Assembly: GCA_964358205.1 (NCBI GenBank)
Contig: CAYHNZ010000010.1
Location: 1-24,673 of the forward strand
Direction of reading: 5' to 3'
DNA length: 24,673 bases
DNA from: JANLIQ01 sp964358205
Lineage (GTDB): Bacteria > Patescibacteriota > UBA1384 > 2-12-FULL-50-11
The notes under the pieces were generated by a model. That model was given only the letters and a program-made list of their open reading frames with translations, did not search any database and was not told the origin of the DNA. How positions within the stretch are numbered: the first letter of the stretch is position 1; each line of letters begins with the position of its first letter. The translations under genes were made by a program, and so were the position numbers. Below are positions 19,062 to 24,673 of this stretch, piece after piece.

Positions 19062-20458
19062 ATCTTACTGTCGGTCTTGAGGTTCATGTTGAGCTTAAAA
19101 CCAAAACAAAAATGTTTTGTGGTTGCAAGAACGACCCGTTCAACGCCGCACCCAATATTCATGTCTGCCCGGTTTGCTACGGTCTGCCCGGCGCTTTGCC
19201 GCAGTTAAATAAAGAAGCGATTCGATTGACTGCCGAACTAGGTCAAGCCCTTGATGGTCAGATTGCTAAAAATACTTTTTGGGCCCGAAAGAACTATTTT
19301 TACCCAGATCTGCCCAAGGGCTATCAAATTTCTCAATCAACTGCGCCAATCGTCGAGTATGCCAGTATTGAAATCGATGGCGTCAAACATAATATTCAAC
19401 GGATTCATCTCGAAGAAGATGCCGGCAAATCGGTTCATCAGGCCGACCAGACGGCTTCAGCGGTCAATTTCAATCGTGCTGGTGTACCGCTAATGGAAAT
19501 GGTAACCGAACCAGATTTTCATACCGCCGAAGATGCCAAGAGGTTCTGTCAGGAGATTCAGCGAATCGTCCGAGCACTGGGAATATCTGACGCTGATATG
19601 GAGAAAGGCCAGATGAGATGCGAAGCGAACATCTCAATAGCTCCTAGCAACTGGCAACTAGCTACTAGCAAAGAAACCGAAGGCCAGAAGCCAGAGGCCA
19701 GAAGCCAGAGGCTCGGAACGAAGGTTGAGGTGAAGAATATCAATAGCTTTCGAGCGGTGGAGAAGGCGATTCTGTACGAGTACGAGCGACAGGTCGAACG
19801 ACTGGAAAAAGGGGAAAACATTATTCACGAAACTCGAACTTGGGATAGTGTTGCTAATAAAACGGTTCCGATGCGATCCAAAGAAACCAGCGCTGATTAC
19901 CGCTACTTTCCCGAGCCTGATTTACCAGTGGTAGCTATCAGCCAACAGCCGCCAGCTGTCAGCCGGGAATTACCGGACGAGCGGCGAAAGAAACTGGAAG
20001 CAGTTGGTGTTCCAGCGGCTATCGCTCAAACCCTAGTAGACAAACAACTTGATCAGCAGGTTCTGATTATTAACGGTCGTCAACCAGAACTTGCCAAAGA
20101 AGCGGCTCATTTATTACTGGAGTCGACGGCCTTTGTGGCCTTATCAGTCGACGACCAAATCAAACTTCTAGAAGCTAAGAAAACTAACGGTTGGGCCAAA
20201 GTTACCCTGTCGGCAGTGATTGAGGAGATAGCGAGCGGTAAGGTGATTAAGGACGTTATCGCTAATTATTCCCAGACGCTGGATTTGGATTCGATTATTT
20301 CGGGGGTGATAACAGCTAGCCCATCGGCAGTTAAAGACTATCGGGACGGCAAGGAAAACGCTTTTCACTTCCTGGTTGGCCAGGTGATGGCCAAAACCAA
20401 GGGTAAGGCCAATATTAACGAAGTTCGAACCCAACTGAAGAAAATTCTCGGCCAGTAA
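19049..20458 (+). CDS. gatB: Aspartyl/glutamyl-tRNA(Asn/Gln) amidotransferase subunit B
   Basis: tRNA-binding and kinase-like subunit of GatCAB. 469 residues. It opens with the family block VGLEVHVELKTKTKMFCGC and has zinc-type cysteines C24, C26, C40 and C43. It continues with PVCYGLPGALPQLN, RKNYFYPDLPKGYQISQ, and NFNRAGVPLMEMVTEPD. VEVKNINSFRAVEKAI and the DYRYFPEPDLP block are intact. The C-terminal part (about 320-469) is the helical GatB/YqeY-like tRNA-binding domain. Residues about 200-222 are an insert from repeat DNA. The start codon lies in a perfect hairpin. It is separated from gatA by two small genes. Confidence 0.96.
   Translation: MPDWHLTVGLEVHVELKTKTKMFCGCKNDPFNAAPNIHVCPVCYGLPGALPQLNKEAIRLTAELGQALDGQIAKNTFWARKNYFYPDLPKGYQISQSTAPIVEYASIEIDGVKHNIQRIHLEEDAGKSVHQADQTASAVNFNRAGVPLMEMVTEPDFHTAEDAKRFCQEIQRIVRALGISDADMEKGQMRCEANISIAPSNWQLATSKETEGQKPEARSQRLGTKVEVKNINSFRAVEKAILYEYERQVERLEKGENIIHETRTWDSVANKTVPMRSKETSADYRYFPEPDLPVVAISQQPPAVSRELPDERRKKLEAVGVPAAIAQTLVDKQLDQQVLIINGRQPELAKEAAHLLLESTAFVALSVDDQIKLLEAKKTNGWAKVTLSAVIEEIASGKVIKDVIANYSQTLDLDSIISGVITASPSAVKDYRDGKENAFHFLVGQVMAKTKGKANINEVRTQLKKILGQ
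19646..19714. repeat. In-frame repeat array inside gatB
   Basis: The words AACTGGCAACTAGCTACTAG and GGCCAGAAGCCAGAGG, followed by CCAGAAGCCAGAGG, encode SNWQLATSKETEGQKPEARS. They lie between RCEANISIAP and GTKVEVKNINSF, a loop that is short in most GatB proteins. Word composition matches the first array in mnmA. Confidence 0.6.
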
Positions 20459-20485
20459 TTGCTCCGTTGTGGTACGCTATAATTA

Positions 20486-21004
20486 ATGACAACTTCTTTT
20501 GCCGATCGAATTTTTGAGCTCTTGGCCAAATCGTGGGATCGATTGCCCCAATTATTGCTGACCTTAGTGGTCGGATATTTTATCATTAAACTGATCAAGG
20601 TCTTTCTACGTAGCCTCTTTGGTTACTCCAAGGCCAACTCGGCGCTTAAGGGAATCATTCTGTCTGTTCTAGATGTTGCCCTCTGGATTTTCTTGGTCGC
20701 GGCACTTTTACAGCAGGTTGGTTTAACTCAAATTTCCCTTGCGTTATCCGGTACGGTTGCCATTTCAGCCTTGGCCTTATCGGCCGGTTCAACCGCTTTT
20801 GTCCAGGATCTAGTAGCTGGCATCTTTTTGGCTCAAGATCCTGATTTTAACGCTGGCGATCGGGTTAAAATTGAAGACATCGAAGGCATCGTCGAGCGAA
20901 TGGATGCCCGGAAGATACGTCTCCGTGATGACAAAGGCATTCTTCATATTTTTCCCAACTCGCACTTCGACCGGGCGGCTTGGATGGTGCTAAAAAAACG
21001 CTAA
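20486..21004 (+). CDS. MscS family mechanosensitive channel protein (minimal)
   Basis: 172 residues. Two N-terminal membrane helices (about 20-40 and 55-80) precede the pore-lining type helix rich in Ala/Gly (TVAISALALSAGSTAFVQDLVAGIFL, about 88-113). The MscS beta domain follows (FNAGDRVKIEDIEGIVERMDARKIRLRDDKG) and the protein ends soon after IFPNSHF. It lacks the alpha/beta C-terminal domain of E. coli MscS, so it is a minimal form. A role in releasing solutes under osmotic shock is inferred from the family. TATAAT (20478-20483) lies only 2 bases before the ATG, too close to drive this start. First of three envelope genes in a row. Confidence 0.82.
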   Translation: MTTSFADRIFELLAKSWDRLPQLLLTLVVGYFIIKLIKVFLRSLFGYSKANSALKGIILSVLDVALWIFLVAALLQQVGLTQISLALSGTVAISALALSAGSTAFVQDLVAGIFLAQDPDFNAGDRVKIEDIEGIVERMDARKIRLRDDKGILHIFPNSHFDRAAWMVLKKR

Positions 21005-21036
21005 AATGGATTTAGGTTAGAAACTAAGGAGGGTAG

Positions 21037-21306
21037 ATGTTTGTACAAGACTGGATTAATTGGCTTTCTGTAATCGTTCTGCTTGGTTTCTTAGTGGCGC
21101 TTGTTTACTTTATTATTGTGCTTCATCGAGCCAACCGAGTTGTAACCCGCCTAGACAACCTAACGGGTACTATTGGAGGATTTGTGCAAGAAATTGTGCC
21201 AGCGATAGTTAATATGGGGACTGTCGTGACTGCCGTGCAGTCAATTTTGCGTCAATTGGTTCCTGATCATAAAGACGAGAAGAAGTTGAAGAAGCTGAAG
21301 AAGTAA
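21037..21306 (+). CDS. Small membrane protein, possibly DUF948-like
   Basis: 89 residues: one N-terminal membrane helix (about 8-30, INWLSVIVLLGFLVALVYFIIV), a helical middle (RVVTRLDNLTGTIGGFVQEI), and a lysine-rich end (DEKKLKKLKK). A strong AGGAGGG ribosome site lies 3-4 bases before the ATG. It is spaced 32 bases after the channel gene and 14 before the HtrA gene, so an operon is likely. The layout resembles DUF948-type proteins; the match is not firm. Confidence 0.72.
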   Translation: MFVQDWINWLSVIVLLGFLVALVYFIIVLHRANRVVTRLDNLTGTIGGFVQEIVPAIVNMGTVVTAVQSILRQLVPDHKDEKKLKKLKK

Positions 21307-21320
21307 GGAGGTCTAATTCT

Positions 21321-22532
21321 ATGGATTTAAACTCTAAAGCGCCAAGCGCGCCCTGGAAATCGTTTCGTAGTAACTACAAAGCCAGATGCTGGAAGTTTGC
21401 TGGTGTGGCTTTGGCAATAATCGCCATCGCTTTTGCAGGTTCACTCTGGACTCTTTATATGCTTTCTGGCACTGCCGGTGGAGCAAAACTGCGCGATAAG
21501 CTGGGCATTAATGATGTTAACGGGATTAATGTTCAGTCGACTAGAACCAACAAGATAATAATCGAAGAATCGTCGGCGATCATCGATGCTTCTAAAAAGG
21601 TCGGGCAGGCGGTTGTTAGTATCACTAGTACCAGCAACACCACCCGAAATGTTTTTGGCCTAGGGCAGATTCGGGCCCCCGAAACCAGCGGCACTGGTTT
21701 TATAATCACCTCCGACGGCTTAATTGCCACTAACAAACACGTCATTTCTTCCGGCGATACTTTCACTGTTACCACCGCCGAAGGCAAAAGTTTTGATGGC
21801 AAATTGGTCGCCAAAGATCCGACTAATGATTTAGCTTTGCTCAAAATCGAGGCGCGAGGATTGCCGGTTGTGGAGATCGGCGACTCTGATAAGGTTGAGG
21901 TTGGCCAGTGGGTGATTGCTATCGGCAATGCCTTGGGGGAGTTACAAAACAGCGTTACGGTCGGTGTTGTCTCGGCTAAAGAACGAGTCGCCCAGCCCTC
22001 CGACGGCGCTGGCAACGTTGAAAATCTGGCTGGATTGTTCCAGACCGATGCGGCTATCAATCCGGGTAATTCCGGTGGCCCGCTCTTAACCCTGGCCGGT
22101 CAAGTAATCGGTATCAATACGGCTGTGGCCGGTAACGCCCAGAATATCGGTTTTGCCATTCCGGTGATGGATCTGAAAAAAGACCTCGAGTCCTATTCCA
22201 AAAACGGCAAAATTATTCAGCCCTATATCGGTGTTGGCCATCAGCCAATTACTAAGGTAATTGCCAAGAACTATTCCCTACCGGTGGAGCAGGGGGCGTG
22301 GTTAGTAACCGGCGATGGATCTTCGGCTATTGTCGCTAATTCTCCGGCGGCTACGGCTGGCTTGAAGGACAACGATATTATTACCAAAATAAATAACGAC
22401 AAAGTCACCGAGACAACACCCTTGGCTAGATTAGTGCGCAAATATAGTCCGGGCGAGATAGTGACTCTGACGGTTCTGCGCGACAAGAACGAGATTACCG
22501 TCAAACTGACACTCGGGCAGTTGGGGCAGTAG
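21321..22532 (+). CDS. HtrA/DegP-type trypsin-like serine protease with PDZ domain
   Basis: 403 residues. One membrane anchor (about 26-48) places the protease outside the cytoplasmic membrane. The catalytic triad is H140 (IATNKHVIS), D170 (TNDLALLKI) and S251 (INPGNSGGPLL), in the S1C arrangement. SGTGFIITSDG before the His and VIAIGNALG before the Ser are typical. One PDZ domain covers about 300-400 (SPAATAGLKDNDIITKIN). It degrades or refolds damaged envelope proteins in homologues. AGGAGGT lies eight bases before the ATG. The gene is followed by a long inverted repeat and a convergent prmC. Confidence 0.9.
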   Translation: MDLNSKAPSAPWKSFRSNYKARCWKFAGVALAIIAIAFAGSLWTLYMLSGTAGGAKLRDKLGINDVNGINVQSTRTNKIIIEESSAIIDASKKVGQAVVSITSTSNTTRNVFGLGQIRAPETSGTGFIITSDGLIATNKHVISSGDTFTVTTAEGKSFDGKLVAKDPTNDLALLKIEARGLPVVEIGDSDKVEVGQWVIAIGNALGELQNSVTVGVVSAKERVAQPSDGAGNVENLAGLFQTDAAINPGNSGGPLLTLAGQVIGINTAVAGNAQNIGFAIPVMDLKKDLESYSKNGKIIQPYIGVGHQPITKVIAKNYSLPVEQGAWLVTGDGSSAIVANSPAATAGLKDNDIITKINNDKVTETTPLARLVRKYSPGEIVTLTVLRDKNEITVKLTLGQLGQ

Positions 22533-22547
22533 GAGGGGAAGACAAGG

Positions 22548-22728
22548 ATCAAGTCTAAAGGCTAAAGTCTTAAGTCTAATCTAAGTCTGAAGAATCAAGT
22601 TTTAAGTAGATCGATCACCCAGCGGCCGAATCGTCGGGGTTTTCTTGCGAAATCTAATATGTTTCAGGTGTTAATTACTTGAGACTTTAACACTTACTAC
22701 TTAGTTTAGCCTTTAGACTTAAGACTTG
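22548..22728. repeat. AGTCTAAAG-family long inverted repeat between convergent genes
   Basis: The left arm (about 22550-22600: CAAGTCTAAAGGCTAAAGTC, TTAAGTCTAATC) and the right arm (about 22690-22728: TAGTTTAGCCTTTAGACTT, AAGACTTG) are near-perfect complements, the best arm match of all arrays in the window. Together with the small hairpin inside, it may terminate transcription from both sides. The prmC stop codon lies in the right arm. Confidence 0.7.
22617..22644 (+). terminator. Possible terminator for the HtrA gene
   Basis: CCGA (22626-22629) pairs with TCGG (22634-22637); ACC (22617-22619) can extend it to GGT (22638-22640) across a bulge, and TTTTC follows. A weak stem in the loop of the large inverted repeat. 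Confidence 0.35.
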
Positions 22729-23411
22729 CCGTCGTTCGGCTTTGCTATAGCGAAGCGATTGCGGTGAGCGAGATCCTGTTCAACCGTGACCTTGTGGTTC
22801 GGTAGGGCGGTTTGAAGGAGTTTCAAAACTCTCGGGCCATGAGAATCATCGATTTCTAGAGCGACGATACTTGGCTGGTTGAGGTGGCGGCCAACTTGGT
22901 CGCAGAACAGCTTAATCCATTTCAGGCCGTCGCGGCCGGCGACGATGGCATTTTTAGGTTCGAAATCTCGAACTTGACTCTCGAGAAATCGCCAGCGAGC
23001 GGCGGGGACGTAGGGCAAATTAGCGATTATTAAATCAAACTTACCCTCAACTGGTTCAACCAAATTGCCGGAATGAAAAATTATATTTACACCGTTGTTT
23101 TTGGCGTTGGTTTTCGCTGTTTCCAGCGCCTCTAACGAAATATCGGTCGCTTCAACAGTAGCATTCGGCAATAGTTTTTTTAGCGTGATTGCTATCACGC
23201 CGGAACCCGTACCAACGTCAAGAATACGCAAATTGTCAGGCAGAAAGGTTTTGGTTAGCTCAACGGTTCTTTCGACTAGTTGTTCAGTTTCTGGTCGGGG
23301 TATTAATGTGTGTTTGTTGACGACAAAATCATATCCGTAGAAGTTAGCAGCTCCTTCCAAGTAGGCACAAGGGATAGATTTACGATTTACGATTAAAGAT
23401 TTACGAATCAT
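22719..23411 (-). CDS. prmC: Release factor glutamine methyltransferase PrmC, N-terminal domain lost
   Basis: Methylates the glutamine of the GGQ loop in release factors with SAM. 230 residues. The substrate-side motif LIPRPETEQLVE (36-47), SAM motif ILDVGTGSG (63-71) and active-site motif NLPY (131-134, a NPPY variant) are present. E. coli has NPPY at 183-186, so about 50 residues are missing in front: the N-terminal helical domain. The first residues (MIRKSLIVNRKS) are encoded by tandem ATTTACG repeat words, and the stop codon lies in another repeat. No Shine-Dalgarno. It follows prfA on the same strand, 46 bases apart, so enzyme and substrate are made together. Confidence 0.93.
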   Translation of the reverse strand: MIRKSLIVNRKSIPCAYLEGAANFYGYDFVVNKHTLIPRPETEQLVERTVELTKTFLPDNLRILDVGTGSGVIAITLKKLLPNATVEATDISLEALETAKTNAKNNGVNIIFHSGNLVEPVEGKFDLIIANLPYVPAARWRFLESQVRDFEPKNAIVAGRDGLKWIKLFCDQVGRHLNQPSIVALEIDDSHGPRVLKLLQTALPNHKVTVEQDLAHRNRFAIAKPNDGKS

Positions 23412-23412
23412 A
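23374..23412. repeat. ATTTACGATT tandem words at the prmC start
   Basis: AGATTTACGATTTACGATTA, then AAGATTTACG, repeat the word ATTTACG three times. On the minus strand they encode RKSLIVNRKS at the very start of PrmC. Confidence 0.6.
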
Positions 23413-23457
23413 TTGTGTCAACTTCTTAAATCCAAAATCTTGAATCACTATTCTATT

Positions 23458-24333
23458 TTACTCGGCAAAGCCGAGATTTGCTTCTTGGAGTGCTTCAACC
23501 ATCGGTTCGAGAGCACCGTCCATAATCTGGTCGATATTGTGCCAGGATTTATTGATGCGGTGATCAGTGACTCGGCTTTGAGGGAAGTTGTAGGTGCGAA
23601 TCTTGTCGCTTCGGTCGCCGGATTTGATCATGGCGCGGCGAGTATCGCCGATATCTTGGTTTTGCTCGGCTCGAGCCGCCTCCCACAATTTACTGCGCAA
23701 GACCGCCATGGCTTTGGTCTTATTCTTCAGTTGCGATCGTTCGTCTTGGCAGGCGATAACTATACCAGTTGGGATATGGGTTATTCGAACGGCCGAGTCG
23801 GTAGTGTTGACGGACTGACCACCAGCACCACTTGAGTGATAGACATCAATCCGCAGATCGCTTGGGTTAATATGGACGTCGACATCTTCGGCTTCTGGCA
23901 TGACCACTACCGAAGCGGCGGAAGTATGAATCCGTCCAGATTTTTCAGTCTTTGGCACGCGTTGGACCCGATGAACACCACCTTCAAACCGTAAAGCGGC
24001 GTAGGCTTGGGGCGATTTAACCAACATCGTGGCTGATTTAACTCCGCCTATCGAGCTATTACTTTCGTCAACTAACTCTACGCGCCAGCCCGATCGTTCG
24101 CTGTAGCGCTGGTACATTCGGAGTAATTCTGCGGCAAAAAGTTCGGCTTCATCGCCACCCGAACCAGAACGAACTTCAATAATAGCGTTGCGCTGGTTTT
24201 CCGGGCTCGATAAATCAACCTGCCGGCGCAATCTTAAAATCTCTTCGCGAGCTAATTCCTTTATATCCTTGTCTTCGGTTTGCTCAAAAAGTGTTTCGGC
24301 TTCTTTGAGTTGGCGAACAATTTCTTTATCCAT
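23458..24333 (-). CDS. prfA: Peptide chain release factor 1, short N-terminus
   Basis: Recognises UAA and UAG stops and triggers peptide release. 291 residues. The codon-reading PxT motif is PKT (127-129) in HRVQRVPKTE, so the RF1 type and not the SPF of RF2. GGQ is at 161-163 in HSSGAGGQSVNTTDSAVR. In E. coli RF1 the GGQ is at 233-235, so about 70 residues of domain 1, the part that meets the GTPase-centre region and RF3, are absent. IEVRSGSGGDEAELFA (52-67) begins domain 2 normally. ATG 24333 is preferred; upstream sequence quickly runs into repeat element B. prmC follows on the same strand. Confidence 0.96.
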   Translation of the reverse strand: MDKEIVRQLKEAETLFEQTEDKDIKELAREEILRLRRQVDLSSPENQRNAIIEVRSGSGGDEAELFAAELLRMYQRYSERSGWRVELVDESNSSIGGVKSATMLVKSPQAYAALRFEGGVHRVQRVPKTEKSGRIHTSAASVVVMPEAEDVDVHINPSDLRIDVYHSSGAGGQSVNTTDSAVRITHIPTGIVIACQDERSQLKNKTKAMAVLRSKLWEAARAEQNQDIGDTRRAMIKSGDRSDKIRTYNFPQSRVTDHRINKSWHNIDQIMDGALEPMVEALQEANLGFAE

Positions 24334-24380
24334 ATTTACTCAAGAAGTTTAGCAGAAACTGACCCTAATTTCTAATATTT

Positions 24381-24573
24381 GCGGCCTGCGCCCGCCTGGC
24401 TTTTCGTGGGGACCAGGGGCTTAAATTGCGAAGACCGCCCCTAGGTCCCCACACCCCATACCCTGTCACGCTTCCCTACGGGGTATTGTGAAAAACCGCT
24501 CGCTGACCTGCTTTTGATGGGTCATGGCTCACGGTTTTCCAGCTATTAATAACCAAAAAGTAGCGAGCCATGG
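24381..24573. repeat. Structured repeat element, copy B
   Basis: Same parts as 5985-6258: CTGCG and GCTTTT at the left; a long hairpin with arms 24406-24420 and 24437-24452 and loop TTAAATTGCGAAGACC; CACGCT near 24468 inside a second hairpin (ATACCC/GGGTAT); then TCATGGCTCACGGTTTTCC (24522-24540) and, inverted, AAAAAGTAGCGAGCCATGG (24555-24573). The last two motifs match the two tandem motifs of copy A, but one is flipped. It lies upstream of prfA on the minus strand and of a possible plus-strand gene. Confidence 0.6.
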
Positions 24574-24673
24574 TACTCCAGCAAGTTACTTTTTACCTTA
24601 TCGCCGACGGCGACACAAAGGTTCTGTCAACTAATACGGAACAAGACATACAGCTAAGTAGCTATTCGGGTTT
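24570..24673 (+). CDS. Possible start of an unknown gene (partial)
   Basis: An ATG at 24570 opens a frame with no stop to the window edge (34 codons): MVLQQVTFYLIADGDTKVLS, then TNTEQDIQL. An in-frame TAG lies just upstream (24561-24563), so this ATG would be the first start. It falls inside the last repeat motif. No clear Shine-Dalgarno or promoter. Too short to identify. Confidence 0.4.
   Translation, partial: MVLQQVTFYLIADGDTKVLSTNTEQDIQLSSYSG

Noticed and set aside
20478..20483. TATAAT as promoter of the MscS gene
   Set aside because: Only two bases separate it from the ATG; transcription would start inside the coding sequence.
4105..24333. Recoded TGA (glycine) as in Gracilibacteria/SR1
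   Set aside because: Several well-defined genes, including ligA, gatC and tatD, end cleanly at TGA where family homology ends.

Overview
This window looks like a piece of a Patescibacteria (Candidate Phyla Radiation, CPR) chromosome, at moderate GC by eye. That placement is inference. It rests on several shortened core proteins (RF1, PrmC, GatA, MetRS), on gaps and gene loops filled with degenerate short-word repeats of a kind I associate with these genomes, on start codons lying only a few bases after -10 boxes, and on a 235-residue protein (754-1461) resembling a family I know only from CPR genomes. TGA is used as an ordinary stop, so the Gracilibacteria/SR1 code does not apply. I saw no rRNA, tRNA, CRISPR array or transposase.

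Layout. 1-1461: the tail of an unknown gene, a shared two-way terminator, a small minus-strand gene and a divergent plus-strand gene of a CPR-type family. 1663-5959: metG, a DMT/EamA-like permease, tatD and a CvpA-CAP fusion protein. 5960-6320: no gene; it holds a structured repeat element (copy A). 6320-6862: a minus-strand orphan with a possible His/Cys dyad. 6953-9368: mnmA overlapping a ctpA-type protease. 9496-13429: envelope block with a small membrane protein, lemA, a DUF2207 protein, a minus-strand orphan and htpX. 13523-16573: ligA, a ribbon-helix-helix/PIN toxin-antitoxin pair, a second divergent copy of the ligA 3' end, and a folded non-coding RNA ending in a strong terminator. 16574-20458: gatC, gatA, two small genes and gatB. 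20486-22532: an MscS-type channel, a small membrane protein and an HtrA-type protease. 22719-24333, minus strand: prfA then prmC. 24381-24673: copy B of the structured repeat and the start of a possible gene.

How the genes work together. Most of the window is translation and RNA housekeeping (MetRS, MnmA, GatCAB, RF1 and its methylase PrmC, LigA) mixed with envelope quality control (CtpA, HtrA, HtpX, LemA, DUF2207, MscS, CvpA-CAP). RF1 and PrmC are enzyme and substrate encoded side by side. GatC, GatA and GatB form one complex and are interrupted by two small unknown genes.

The most unusual content is non-genic. Degenerate repeats fill nearly every gap, supply stop codons and at least one promoter, and are also present in frame inside mnmA and gatB. 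A toxin-antitoxin module sits between two different ligA 3' ends. A structured RNA of about 200 nt lies upstream of gatC. Two copies of a hairpin element share a loop containing TTGCGAAG.
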